A stretch of DNA of 64,000 nt from Pedobacter sp. MR2016-24 (GCF_026239655.1 NZ_JAPIVO010000008.1:310001-374000), one strand, 5' to 3'. Counted from the stretch's first letter, positions 56,208 through 64,000 are shown. The notes: generated by a model from the letters alone, not told the origin. Translations and numbers: made by a program.

Positions 56208-56396
56208 TCAGGATCTGATTTCAGGATCGTCCTTCTTTTCATTCTTTGCCTTGAGCCTTTTTGCATCTTTGAGGCTTTTGTTCAGCATCCACTCTATCTG
56301 ACCATTCACACTACGAAATTCATCAGCAGCCCACTTCTCTATCGCCTTCATTGTTTCTGAATCAATCCTTAATGCAAATGATTTCTTGTCTGACAT
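56208..56396 (-). CDS. Arc-like ribbon-helix-helix protein
   Basis: 62 residues. N-terminal SFALRIDSETMKAIEKWAADEFRSVNGQIEWMLNKSLKDA is laid out like Arc/MetJ ribbon-helix-helix domains (a strand with alternating residues, then two helices), with a Lys-rich tail. Encoded two bases after the SPFH gene and certainly cotranscribed. Such a pairing of an Arc-like protein with an SPFH protein recurs in other bacteria. It may regulate its own operon through the palindrome at 57271-57291. Confidence 0.75.
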   Translation of the reverse strand: MSDKKSFALRIDSETMKAIEKWAADEFRSVNGQIEWMLNKSLKDAKRLKAKNEKKDDPEIRS

Positions 56397-56398
56397 AT

Positions 56399-57253
56399 TT
56401 ATTGGTTTAAAGTCCCGGTATTGATTACAGGTTTAGTTTCACTATCTCCGCACAAAACAACCATCAGGTTGCTGACCATAGCGGCTTTCCTGTCTTCGTC
56501 GAATTCAATAATAGCTTTGTCTGCTAAAAGTTTCAGGGCGCTTTCTACCATACCCACAGCACCTTCAACAATTTTATGTCGCGCTGCCACTACAGCTGAT
56601 GCCTGTTGTCTTCTTAGCATAGAATGCGCAATTTCGGGAGCATAAGCCAGATAAGCAATTCTGGACTCAATCACTTCAATCCCGGCAATCACCAGACGCT
56701 CTGCCAGTTCTTTCTCCAGCGCTATATTTACGTCATCAAAATTCGTACTTAAAGTAATTGTGGCTGTTTCATCTTCAAAATGATCATAAGGGAAAGAGCC
56801 TGCAAGCTTTCTTACTGCAGAATCCGTCTGAATCTGTATGAAAGAACTATAACTATCTACTTCAAATGCCACCTTGAATGTATCACGCACACGCCATACT
56901 AAAATCACACTGATCATAATCGGGTTACCCATTTTGTCATTCACCTTAATCTTCTCACTTTCAAAATTTCTTGCCCGCAGCGAATAAGTAAATCTGCTGT
57001 ATAAAGGATTTGTCCAGAACAGCCCGTTTTGCTTGATGGTGCCTTTGTATTTCCCGAACAGCAGCAATACTGCAGAACTGTTGGGACTAACAATCACCAA
57101 TCCCTTAGCGATGATAATAATTACAGGAACACATACAGCAATCAGTATGATCAGCTGATTGACCAAGCCGTAGGCCAAAAGGCCGCCTGCAATTAATAAA
57201 AATAAAACTGCTAAATAACCATTAAACGGTACAACTACCTTTTCTGTTTTCAT
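56399..57253 (-). CDS. SPFH/Band-7 domain membrane protein
   Basis: 284 residues. Two closely spaced N-terminal hydrophobic stretches (about 10-55), then an SPFH domain (about 55-215: VVSPNSSAVLLLFGKYKGT, KVNDKMGNPIMISVILVWRV, YDHFEDETATITL, LAERLVIAGIEVIESRIAYLAYAPEIA) and a C-terminal helical part. Members of this group (flotillin/stomatin-like) form oligomeric scaffolds at membrane microdomains or hold proteases. No NfeD-like partner is next to it; the partner here is the Arc-like protein. Confidence 0.9.
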   Translation of the reverse strand: MKTEKVVVPFNGYLAVLFLLIAGGLLAYGLVNQLIILIAVCVPVIIIIAKGLVIVSPNSSAVLLLFGKYKGTIKQNGLFWTNPLYSRFTYSLRARNFESEKIKVNDKMGNPIMISVILVWRVRDTFKVAFEVDSYSSFIQIQTDSAVRKLAGSFPYDHFEDETATITLSTNFDDVNIALEKELAERLVIAGIEVIESRIAYLAYAPEIAHSMLRRQQASAVVAARHKIVEGAVGMVESALKLLADKAIIEFDEDRKAAMVSNLMVVLCGDSETKPVINTGTLNQ

Positions 57254-57270
57254 AAGAATCTAATATTTAA

Positions 57271-57291
57271 ATGATATTATTTTGATATCAT
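57271..57291. promoter_or_regulatory. 7-7-7 palindrome upstream of the SPFH/Arc-like operon
   Basis: ATGATAT (57271-57277), 7-base spacer, ATATCAT (57285-57291), centred 28 bp upstream of the SPFH start. Its position overlaps where the promoter should be, so it could be an operator for the Arc-like repressor encoded in the same transcript. Confidence 0.45.
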
Positions 57292-57322
57292 AAATATAGG
57301 TAAGATTATGGTAATTTAAAAT

Positions 57323-57350
57323 AAAAAAAGAGCTTCCGTTTGAAAGCTCT
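57323..57350 (-). terminator. terminator of the GAF histidine kinase gene
   Basis: AGAGCTT (57329-57335) pairs with AAGCTCT (57344-57350). On the minus strand it is followed by TTTTTTTAT. It begins 26 bp after the kinase stop. Confidence 0.78.
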
Positions 57351-57376
57351 CTGTAGTTATGAATTGGCTAATTACC

Positions 57377-58564
57377 TCAATCACATGGAAAAGTCAGCGT
57401 AAAGCGCGTTTCTTCATCTGTGGAAGTTGCGGTAAGCGTACCACTATGTGCCTTTGCAATTTCTGATGCGATATACAATCCCAAACCCAGTCCCTCTTTG
57501 TTTTGCCCCGCTTCACCCCGGTGAAAGGGCTGGAAAAGATTGCCGACTTTGCATTCAGGGATTTTATCTCCGCCATTACTTACGGTTAATGTAAAAACTC
57601 CATTCGCAGCAGTGCCATTGATATTTACCGGAAGATCAACGGCTCCATAAGTCATCGCATTTCCAAGCAGGTTAGAAAAGAGCTGGGCAATACGTTTATG
57701 ATCACAGTTTACTGCACAATCAAAAGAGAAGTTATAATTGATAATTCTGTTCGGCCAGATCATTTGTAATTCTTTGATCACCTGAAGCAGCGGTTTTTCT
57801 ATTGGCTCGTCTGAAGAGCGGTTGAGTGTAATCCCGTCGCCTAGTCTGCCACGTGCAAAATCCAATACATTCTCTACCAGTCCGGAGATCCTGAATGAGC
57901 TATCTTGTATAATCTGCGCTAAACGTGCCTGCCGATCAGTTAGTTTATCACGCAGTAATAATTGCGAACTTGTGCGGATGGCGCCGACCGGGTTACGCAG
58001 ATCATGTCCTAAAATCGCGATAAACTGATCACGGAATTCAGACGTTTGCTGTTCTTCCAATAATGAAGTTTCCACCACAGCTAAATGTGCAACAGTATTC
58101 AGGTGAAATGCAATCATATCTGCATACAGCTTAAACATGGTGATGACTTCCGGTGTATTCAGCTTTGCCGGTTCAGGATCAATTGCACAGAGGGTCCCAA
58201 ACATGGTCCCGTCTTTGAGAAAAATAGGTATAGAAATATAACTTTGAAAGCCATAAATTTTCGGCGTATGGTGATTGCAATAACGTTCATCAGTCGAAAC
58301 CTCGTCAATCACCACCAGTTCACGGGATGCTTCTATTTCATAGCATATAGTCGTTTCAATTTCCAGCTCGCCCCCTACAGCCAGTCCAAAATTAATATTA
58401 TCCTTCACTGCGCAAGCCACCCAACGGTCTTGAGTAACACGGGCAACGGCAGCAAAGCCCATATTAGTTGTTCTGCAAATCACTTCGAGAATGTTATCAA
58501 CTACAGGGATCTGACCAATTGCATCGATGTCGGCCTGAAAATTAACTGCTGAACTATCTATCAT
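57377..58564 (-). CDS. GAF-domain sensor histidine kinase
   Basis: Cytosolic kinase with no membrane segment, 395 residues from the ATG at 58564. Upstream in-frame codons lie in and before the promoter at 58599-58627. A GAF domain (about 20-165: AVARVTQDRWVACAVKDN, SYISIPIFLKDGTMFGTLCAID) of the kind in bacteriophytochrome-like kinases precedes HisKA with His187 in LGHDLRNPVGA and HATPase with LLGNAMTYG and EGLGLGLYIASE. The GAF domain lacks the obvious Cys of bilin binding. No response regulator gene is adjacent, so it is an orphan kinase. Confidence 0.92.
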   Translation of the reverse strand: MIDSSAVNFQADIDAIGQIPVVDNILEVICRTTNMGFAAVARVTQDRWVACAVKDNINFGLAVGGELEIETTICYEIEASRELVVIDEVSTDERYCNHHTPKIYGFQSYISIPIFLKDGTMFGTLCAIDPEPAKLNTPEVITMFKLYADMIAFHLNTVAHLAVVETSLLEEQQTSEFRDQFIAILGHDLRNPVGAIRTSSQLLLRDKLTDRQARLAQIIQDSSFRISGLVENVLDFARGRLGDGITLNRSSDEPIEKPLLQVIKELQMIWPNRIINYNFSFDCAVNCDHKRIAQLFSNLLGNAMTYGAVDLPVNINGTAANGVFTLTVSNGGDKIPECKVGNLFQPFHRGEAGQNKEGLGLGLYIASEIAKAHSGTLTATSTDEETRFTLTFPCD

Positions 58565-58598
58565 AAGGGGATTATGAATAATTGTACATTTTAGGTGG

Positions 58599-58627
58599 CA
58601 AAGATACAATTTTTTTCATTTTCCAAA
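58599..58627 (-). promoter_or_regulatory. promoter of the GAF histidine kinase gene
   Basis: Minus strand TTTG (58624-58627), 17-base spacer, TATCTTTG (58599-58606), both full matches to the Bacteroidota consensus. Transcription would begin near 58593, about 29 bases before the ATG at 58564. Confidence 0.75.
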
Positions 58628-58707
58628 CCCACTATAACGACTGTTATTTGGAGATTGCGGAGCAGCAGCAACCAGACCATTTACAACTTTCCCAGAGTAT
58701 GATATAC

Positions 58708-59028
58708 TTATAAATAATCGTTAATATATTCCAGCGCCTTTTCCGTGGCATACACGATGGAATCTTTATACACTACAAAATTATTTTGCCTGGCTTCATC
58801 ACTAAAACTCTCTTTCGTAAATCTTTTGTTGCTTTTAATCTCACTCAGGTCATACTTAAAAAGATTGCCGAATATATTGGGATGTCTTTTGTACAAGAGC
58901 CTTAATACGATCGCAAATTCCAGACTTATTTCATTCACTATTTCAGCATTCTGCTCATTGTATACCTCTACCGGGGCGATAGTTACCAATATTTTTTCAA
59001 GTCTTGCTTTCTCTTTACCTAAACTCAT
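58708..59028 (-). CDS. hypothetical protein, 106 residues
   Basis: Soluble, helical, charged, with no signal peptide. N-terminal MSLGKEKARLEKILVTIAPVEVYN and a middle SLEFAIVLRLLYKRHPNIFG. No family recognised. It follows the ATP-grasp gene by 12 bp and is probably its operon partner. Confidence 0.65.
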   Translation of the reverse strand: MSLGKEKARLEKILVTIAPVEVYNEQNAEIVNEISLEFAIVLRLLYKRHPNIFGNLFKYDLSEIKSNKRFTKESFSDEARQNNFVVYKDSIVYATEKALEYINDYL

Positions 59029-59040
59029 AACAGCTGCAAT

Positions 59041-59919
59041 TTAGTGCTTATTTATCTGCGATACTAATGCGTGATAGTAATTGTTGACTGCATCAGGATG
59101 ATAAGCTAAATACAGATAAGGCTCAATCAGTTCAATCTCCATCAGAACGAAATTTCCGGCGGTCATTACCCCATCGATACGTGCATAAAAAGTATCTTGT
59201 CCAAACACATCCAGATACTCCTTTGCTTTTTTTATGAGTTCTGCATCTGGTTCAACAGGATGTATTGTACCGCCAAAAAATTGCTGAACACGGAAGTCGC
59301 CCTCTTTAGGTTTTTTTATCAGACAATGGCTGAACTGCCCGTTAAAGAATATAAAAGACCATTCTCCATCTTTTATTTCCTGCATGAAAGGCTGCACAAC
59401 GTAACTACCTTCCAGCAATAAGTTATTAATTTCATTTGCATAGTCAGCCGTATGACCTTTTAATAAAGCTATCGTATTCTTTGATCCGCCGCTAACACAG
59501 GGTTTAACAATAATTTTATCAGCAGATAGTGTTTCAAAAAGCGATTCCAGATCTGGTGTATCAGCCTGCGCAAGAAACGCTGAAGGAATCACGTCAAAAC
59601 CTGCATCGATAATTTCCTGCAGGTAATGTTTGTCCATATTCCATCTCACTGTCTGGTAAGAATTTAGCAACCTCACACCTGCAGCCTCTACGTGATTTAG
59701 CCAGACATTAAATGCATCAAACTTTTCATGGTAATCCCAGGGTGATTTGAGGATAGCCAGGTCATACTGTTGCCAGTCCACTTCAGGATCATCCCAGATC
59801 CGGGCTTCAATATCCAGTCCTTTTTCCAGCAGAAACTTCAGAAGGTCGGGATTCTCATCAAAACTTGTGGGAGAGGTATATTTATTTTGATCCTGGTAGA
59901 TGATATAGGCAATCTTCAT
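59041..59919 (-). CDS. ATP-grasp ligase of the RimK/cycloserine-ligase (DcsG-like) type
   Basis: Cytosolic ATP-dependent carboxylate-amine (or related) ligase, 292 residues. An N-terminal Rossmann-like part has LAILKSPWDYHEKFD and RLLNSYQTVRWNMDKHYL. The ATP-grasp core has IVKPCVSGGSKNT (P-loop-like), VVQPFMQEIKDGEWSFIFF and the metal-binding YARIDGVMTAGNFVLMEIELIEP (split here across about 240-265). Length and order match the group that includes DcsG. It lies with a GNAT gene upstream (45 bp) and an unknown gene downstream. Substrate not predictable. Confidence 0.85.
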   Translation of the reverse strand: MKIAYIIYQDQNKYTSPTSFDENPDLLKFLLEKGLDIEARIWDDPEVDWQQYDLAILKSPWDYHEKFDAFNVWLNHVEAAGVRLLNSYQTVRWNMDKHYLQEIIDAGFDVIPSAFLAQADTPDLESLFETLSADKIIVKPCVSGGSKNTIALLKGHTADYANEINNLLLEGSYVVQPFMQEIKDGEWSFIFFNGQFSHCLIKKPKEGDFRVQQFFGGTIHPVEPDAELIKKAKEYLDVFGQDTFYARIDGVMTAGNFVLMEIELIEPYLYLAYHPDAVNNYYHALVSQINKH

Positions 59920-59964
59920 GGTATAAAATTTAAAGATTGCAATTTGGTAAAATGTATCAATACC

Positions 59965-60393
59965 CTACTGATTTATTAATAAATAATATCTCCCGGTTTC
60001 ATCCAAACCCGACATTTCAAATTTCCAGCCGCAGGACTTATAAAATGATATCGCGTTTTTATTCCTGACCAGGCATTTCAGTCTGACCGGCTGTACCAGT
60101 ATCTTCACCGCAGCATTTAAGAGTTGCTTTCCTATTCCTTTTTTATGGTAATCGGCTCTGATGTATAAGTGGTGGATAAAGCTTTCCGATAAATAGACGG
60201 CTACAAATCCAACCAGTACACCGTCATGTTCAGCAACTAAGATGTGTTCACCTTTAGTATGCGTATCAAAATCTTCCAAGTGATAAGTTGAAGTATCAAG
60301 CCAGGTAAAGGTTTGTTTAAGGCAAGTCAGGTAGAGCTGTTGTAATTCATGCCTGTCATTTTTTTCAAAATCCCTGATTTTCAGACCCTGCAT
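59965..60393 (-). CDS. GNAT-family N-acetyltransferase
   Basis: 142 residues, one GNAT domain. The acetyl-CoA loop is ADYHKKGIGKQLL and the fold is complete (VGFVAVYLSESFIHHLYIR before it, NKNAISFYKSCGWKFEMSG after). Transfers an acetyl group to an amine of unknown identity. Seven bases after the preceding hypothetical gene, 45 before the ATP-grasp gene. Confidence 0.9.
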   Translation of the reverse strand: MQGLKIRDFEKNDRHELQQLYLTCLKQTFTWLDTSTYHLEDFDTHTKGEHILVAEHDGVLVGFVAVYLSESFIHHLYIRADYHKKGIGKQLLNAAVKILVQPVRLKCLVRNKNAISFYKSCGWKFEMSGLDETGRYYLLINQ

Positions 60394-60400
60394 AAAACAT

Positions 60401-60808
60401 TTATTCGTTAATACAACTCGTATTCAGAAGATATTCCACTTCATTATCCACCAACCGATAAGGCATATAATACAAAATAGGTTTGAGTCCCGGCATGTTT
60501 AGTCGCACAACGATTACTTCTACAGGCTCAGGGTAATCAATATTCGTAATTCTCGCGGCATAAGCAATTGCAGAGCCTTTGATCATCCCTGCACTTTGCT
60601 GTTGGTCAAAATCATATTTAATAATATTAATCAGGCCTGTACTCAGCGGAAAGTCATCACCATCAGGAAACAACCTTTGCGTGATCACATTCTCAGCATT
60701 TAGATAAACACCAAAGGGATAAAATTCACCCTGTTCAATTAAAATTAAGCGGGCCAGCGACTGACAATAATGGATCAATCCATTTAATTCGTTAGGAATA
60801 GAATTCAT
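60401..60808 (-). CDS. hypothetical protein, 135 residues
   Basis: Soluble alpha/beta protein: MNSIPNELNGLIHYCQSLA at the start, then alternating strands (PFGVYLNAENVITQRLFP, GSAIAYAARITNID, VEVIVVRLNMPG, ILYYMPYRLVDNEVEYL). No motif that names a family. First gene of the run that includes GNAT, ATP-grasp and the 106-residue protein. Confidence 0.7.
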   Translation of the reverse strand: MNSIPNELNGLIHYCQSLARLILIEQGEFYPFGVYLNAENVITQRLFPDGDDFPLSTGLINIIKYDFDQQQSAGMIKGSAIAYAARITNIDYPEPVEVIVVRLNMPGLKPILYYMPYRLVDNEVEYLLNTSCINE

Positions 60809-60954
60809 CAGCCAAAGGTCGGTGTTTTCCAGTTGAATTTTTGCTAAAGCTTCTCTCCGGTTAATAATAAAAATCCATTTCAGGATTGGCCATTCTCAAT
60901 CAGTTTTTCCGGGAATGAAACCATCCATTTTTGGGATGGCCTTGAAAGCATAAG

Positions 60955-61037
60955 TGGGGGGAGAAGGATTCGAACCTTCGAAGTCTTGCGACAACAGAGT
61001 TACAGTCTGTCCCATTTGGCCACTCTGGTATCCCCCC
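60955..61037 (-). tRNA. tRNA-Tyr (anticodon GTA)
   Basis: Reverse complement begins GGGGGGATACCAGAGTGGCC and folds as a class II tRNA. The 7-bp acceptor stem is GGGGGGA/TCCCCCC, the anticodon stem ACAGA/TCTGT encloses CTGTAAC with anticodon GTA at 61003-61001, there is a long variable arm, and the T-arm contains GGTTCGAATCC. The discriminator is A and CCA is not encoded. 83 nt. Confidence 0.97.
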
Positions 61038-61100
61038 ATTTCCACGAACCTTTATTTCTGCAGGCCATTTAATAACAGGTATTAAATTCCGCGTGGGTCG

Positions 61101-61131
61101 CAAAAGTAATGATTTTTGCTTCGTATCCAAA
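61101..61131 (-). promoter_or_regulatory. promoter of tRNA-Tyr
   Basis: Minus strand TTTG (61128-61131), exactly 19-base spacer, TACTTTTG (61101-61108). Both boxes match the Bacteroidota sigma consensus fully. Transcription would start near 61095, leaving a leader of about 57 nt before the tRNA. Confidence 0.82.
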
Positions 61132-61308
61132 CAATAGTTCAAAAAGACAGGCGGGTTTCACTTATATTTTTCTGAGCAATATTTATCCACCACGTTATGT
61201 AACTGTACACCAGCAGGAAACCCGATATCCTTAAATGCTTTTTGCTTTACTGAATATTTTCCCTTACCTATGCGGAGACCACCACCAATTATATTCATAT
61301 TTCAATTA

Positions 61309-61869
61309 ATGGAGGGGAAAGACACCAAAACACTCAACATTGACGAATTCGAAACGCTGTTTCGCAGGAACCATCAATTTCTGTGCATGGTGGCTATGCA
61401 ATACGTTCACGATCAGTTTATCGCGGAAGACATGGTGCAGGACTTTTTTATAGACTTCTGGCAAAGACGTCATATGATTCAACTGACCATAGGTTTTGAA
61501 GCTTACGCGCGTAGGGCAGTAAAATACAAATGCATCGACTTCCTGCGTAAAAATGCAGTGGCAGAGAAGAGAAATTCCATGTTTTCTCTTCTGGAAGCGA
61601 CACAAATGCCAAACGAAGAACCAGATCAGGAAGAGATGAAGCATCAGCGATATATCCGGATTGTTGAATTGATACAACAGCTTCCCGAAAACAGGAAAAA
61701 CATTTTCATTCTGCACGCAGTAGAGAAATTAAGCTATGCTGATATCGCAAAAAAGCAAAATATTTCCATTAATACTGTAAAAACACAATTGAGCAGAGCA
61801 TATGCTGCGCTCAGAAACAAAACTATCATCGCTTTTATCGGTTTTCTACTGGCAATCGCCCGTTTTTAA
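61309..61869 (+). CDS. ECF-family sigma factor (FecI-like)
   Basis: 186 residues from the ATG at 61309 (MEGKDTKTLNIDEFETLF); an ATG at 61270 would add 13 residues that carry no domain. Region 2 includes DQFIAEDMVQDFFIDFWQRR, and region 4 includes LPENRKNIFILHAVEKLSYA and SINTVKTQLSRAYAAL. A short hydrophobic tail (IIAFIGFLLAIARF) follows. It should direct transcription of the STN-SusC gene cluster when released by the anti-sigma factor encoded next (gap 77 bp). Confidence 0.93.
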   Translation: MEGKDTKTLNIDEFETLFRRNHQFLCMVAMQYVHDQFIAEDMVQDFFIDFWQRRHMIQLTIGFEAYARRAVKYKCIDFLRKNAVAEKRNSMFSLLEATQMPNEEPDQEEMKHQRYIRIVELIQQLPENRKNIFILHAVEKLSYADIAKKQNISINTVKTQLSRAYAALRNKTIIAFIGFLLAIARF

Positions 61870-61946
61870 GGCCATTTTAAAAAAATGTACAGATTTATTT
61901 GTTTTGCTGTCACCCATTTTCAACATATCTACGACAGTGTGTTGAT

Positions 61947-63101
61947 ATGGATGAAAAACTTTTAGAAAAACTGGAAGCGGATGAGCAGTCGCCACAAGAC
62001 CTCAGTCCCGAAGAACAGTTACTATTGGCAGAACTCCGCACGCTAAGGGATGAGTCTGCCGAGGCCTTAAACGTATACTCCTCTTTTGATACCAGAAAGA
62101 AATGGGCTCAATTAAAGGAACAGATTGGTGTTGACGTTATATCCCATCACCATAGTAAAGGTAAGGTGCGTAAACTATGGATCAGCATTTCATCTGCCGC
62201 TGCAGCAATTTTAATGATTGCAGGTATCAGTCTTATTTATGTTAAAGATCGGCATAAGCCACAACATCTGGTCAACATCATCAAAAATGATATCGCTCCG
62301 GGCAAAAACACCGCAACACTCACATTAGATAATGGCAAAAAAATAGTCTTATCCGCTGCAAATAAAGGGCAGCTGACCCGTGAAGCAGGCATAGTGATCA
62401 GTAAAACGGCCGACGGACAAGTCGTTTATAGTGTAGACAATCAGGAATCGGGTCCTGACACGCGTATCCATATGCTATCGACCGCCAAAGGTGAAACTTA
62501 TCGTCTCCGTCTGCCCGACCAGAGTGAAGTATGGCTGAATGCTTCCTCATCTGTTAAATTTCCTGCTTCATTTGCCTCACAAAAAGTACGTCAGGTAGAA
62601 CTAACAGGAGAAGCCTACTTTGAAATTGCCAAAGATAAAGCGCATCCTTTTATTGTAAAAACCAACCAGCAGGAAGTTCAGGTATTGGGCACACATTTCA
62701 ACATCAACAGCTACCCGGATAAAAACAACACGACTACTACCCTGCTCGAAGGAAGTCTGCGTGTATTAAACCATGCGCAACAGGGAGAAATTATCAAACC
62801 TGGCGAGCAGTCAGTATCAGACGCCGGTAAAAACATCACTATTTCTCCAGCAAATATTAAAAATGTGATGGCCTGGAAAAACGGTTATTTCCGTTTCAGA
62901 AATGAGCCGATTGAGGATATTATGGAAAAAATCATCCGCTGGTATAATATAGACGTCATCTACGAAGGGAAAGTATCCAATGAGAAATTCAGTGGTCATA
63001 TTTCAAGAAACAAAAATATAAGCGAGGTATTAAATATGCTGAGCTATTCTAATGCTGTTAAATTTAAAGTTGAAGGAAGGAGGGTGACGGTGATGCAATA
63101 A
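61947..63101 (+). CDS. FecR-family anti-sigma factor
   Basis: Inner-membrane regulator, 384 residues from the ATG at 61947 (MDEKLLEKLEADEQ); the longer frame begins with a TTG at 61899. Cytosolic N-terminus (about 1-75), one membrane segment (about 79-99, SSAAAAILMIAGISLIYV), FecR domain (about 165-265: VWLNASSSVKFPASF, VELTGEAYFEIAKD, VLGTHFNINSYP) and a C-terminal STN-like/DUF4974 domain (about 300-384: YFRFRNEPIEDIMEKI). It relays the signal from the STN domain of the receptor at 63362 to the sigma factor. Confidence 0.94.
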   Translation: MDEKLLEKLEADEQSPQDLSPEEQLLLAELRTLRDESAEALNVYSSFDTRKKWAQLKEQIGVDVISHHHSKGKVRKLWISISSAAAAILMIAGISLIYVKDRHKPQHLVNIIKNDIAPGKNTATLTLDNGKKIVLSAANKGQLTREAGIVISKTADGQVVYSVDNQESGPDTRIHMLSTAKGETYRLRLPDQSEVWLNASSSVKFPASFASQKVRQVELTGEAYFEIAKDKAHPFIVKTNQQEVQVLGTHFNINSYPDKNNTTTTLLEGSLRVLNHAQQGEIIKPGEQSVSDAGKNITISPANIKNVMAWKNGYFRFRNEPIEDIMEKIIRWYNIDVIYEGKVSNEKFSGHISRNKNISEVLNMLSYSNAVKFKVEGRRVTVMQ

Positions 63102-63176
63102 AAATCTACCTGAACAAAATCTACCGGAAAATTTTAAAGCTTTGCTCAGAACCACGAGGAACAGCTAAAAAATACA

Positions 63177-63204
63177 TACCAGTCCGACGCCAATCGAACT
63201 GGTA
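63177..63204. other. hairpin between the anti-sigma and SusC genes
   Basis: TACCAGTCCGA (63177-63187) pairs with TCGAACTGGTA (63194-63204), 11 bp with one mismatch and a 6-base loop. No T-tract follows on the plus strand. Also in this gap, AAAATCTACC occurs twice (63101-63110 and 63116-63125). May modulate expression of the receptor relative to the anti-sigma factor. Confidence 0.35.
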
Positions 63205-63361
63205 AAATAAGGCTGGTAAATCAACAAAATTGTCAACAAACCGCTGAAAGCCGCGATCTCGAAAATACAAGGCTTAAAGCTACAACCGAACTTAACAAAT
63301 GTACCAAATTTGCACTACACTGGTGCGCTTTTGCAGCGCGCAGTATAACCTATGGAGAGTT

Positions 63362-64000
63362 ATGAAGCTAACCACTCTGCTCCTGCTCGCATTTTTCATG
63401 CAAGTCAGTGCCGGAACCTACGCACAGAAAATTACTTTGTCAGCCAAAAACGCTGAACTGTTTACCATTTTTGATCAGATCAGTGACCAGAGCGGCTACG
63501 ATTTTGTCATTACCAATTCTATACTTAAGCATGCCAGAAAAGTAAATATTCAGGTTAAAAATGCTGAACTGAAGGATGTACTCGATCAGATTTTTAAAGA
63601 CCAGTCACTTGAGTTCAGTATCAGCAACAAATCAGTACTGGTAAAAAAGAAAGAACCTACCTTCCTGGAAAATATCATCAATCGTTTTCAATCGATCGAC
63701 GTTACCGGTAAAGTACTGGATGAACAGAACCTGCCTTTACCCGGAGCAACGGTAAAAGTAAAGGATCAGAAAAAGCAGGTATTAACAAATAGTGATGGTG
63801 AATTTACGCTGACGGACGTTGATGAAGATGCGGTGTTAGTGGTTTCATTTATTGGTTACCAGACAAGAGAAATCAAAGCCTCGGCAAACCTGGGGAATAT
63901 CAATCTGACCATTCAAACAGGTCAGCTGGATGAAGTTACTGTTTCAACCGGATACCAAACCCTTTCGAAAGAACGTGTAACAGGATCATTTTCGACCATC
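63362..64000 (+). CDS. STN-domain SusC-type TonB-dependent receptor, C-terminus outside window
   Basis: Outer-membrane receptor that both imports a ligand and signals through the FecR/FecI pair upstream. The visible 213 residues have a signal peptide (LLLAFFMQVSAGTYAQ), an STN domain (about 21-100: ITLSAKNAELFTIFDQIS, AELKDVLDQIFKDQSLEF), a CarboxypepD_reg-like domain (about 115-185: VTGKVLDEQNLPLPGATV, VVSFIGYQ) and the start of the SusC marker (DEVTVSTGYQTLSKERVTGS). The plug and barrel are beyond the right edge. An out-of-frame ATG at 63352 is not the start. Confidence 0.92.
   Translation, partial: MKLTTLLLLAFFMQVSAGTYAQKITLSAKNAELFTIFDQISDQSGYDFVITNSILKHARKVNIQVKNAELKDVLDQIFKDQSLEFSISNKSVLVKKKEPTFLENIINRFQSIDVTGKVLDEQNLPLPGATVKVKDQKKQVLTNSDGEFTLTDVDEDAVLVVSFIGYQTREIKASANLGNINLTIQTGQLDEVTVSTGYQTLSKERVTGSFSTI

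Noticed and set aside
58085..58552. 155-codon plus-strand ORF
   Set aside because: Antisense to the GAF domain of the histidine kinase gene.
60900..61142. 80-codon minus-strand ORF
   Set aside because: Spans tRNA-Tyr and its promoter, so it is not a protein gene.
1..64000. Mobile elements, prophage or CRISPR
   Set aside because: No transposase, integrase, phage structural gene, long terminal repeats or regularly spaced repeats were found on either strand.

Overview
The window looks like a chromosomal piece of a Sphingobacteriaceae-type Bacteroidota (Pedobacter or a close relative). The evidence is four SusC-type TonB receptors with two SusD lipoproteins, two hybrid two-component systems with propeller sensors, a FecI/FecR/STN-SusC cassette, DUF5117-type metalloprotease, and promoters of the Bacteroidota type (TTTG ... 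TAnnTTTG). No insertion sequence, prophage, integrase or CRISPR array was seen. The genus is an inference from gene style only.

Layout. 1-8731 is a small galactoside locus: a SusC receptor cut by the left edge, a hybrid two-component sensor/regulator and a GH27 alpha-galactosidase. The upstream regions of the receptor and of the galactosidase carry the same pair of TATCA half-sites exactly 21 bp apart, at the same distance from a -7-like element, which is a good candidate operator for the AraC-type domain of the sensor. 8940-11507 is an outer-membrane barrel of the Omp85 kind fused behind what looks like a secreted kinase-like domain. 11698-16380 is a SusC/SusD pair without enzymes. 16737-17783 is a zinc alcohol dehydrogenase.

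17943-29106 is one minus-strand block: LytS-type sensor kinase, metzincin-type metalloprotease, SusC, SusD, LytTR response regulator, and a Cys/Met-metabolism PLP lyase, closed by a strong terminator. The kinase and its probable regulator sit at opposite sides of the protease/SusCD genes. A 13-bp tandem duplication at the protease start has created a three-codon mini-ORF. An aldo/keto reductase lies upstream.

30266-43327 holds a lysine-rich tiny protein and a second glycan locus: GH2 enzyme, glutaminase-like DUF4965 protein, aldose epimerase, ABC exporter and SDR in one minus-strand run, opposed by a hybrid two-component system that is split into a sensor ORF and a response-regulator ORF overlapping in the -1 frame.

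43314-51349 is an exopolysaccharide or O-antigen operon (flippase, three GT4 enzymes, polymerase/ligase-like protein, parallel beta-helix enzyme). Then follow a secreted alpha/beta hydrolase, a siderophore-type TonB receptor, a degenerate GIY-YIG-like protein, a small membrane protein, an SPFH protein with an Arc-like ribbon-helix-helix partner, a GAF histidine kinase, a four-gene run with an ATP-grasp ligase and a GNAT acetyltransferase, tRNA-Tyr with a textbook promoter, and at the right edge an ECF sigma / FecR anti-sigma / STN-SusC signalling cassette cut by the window end.
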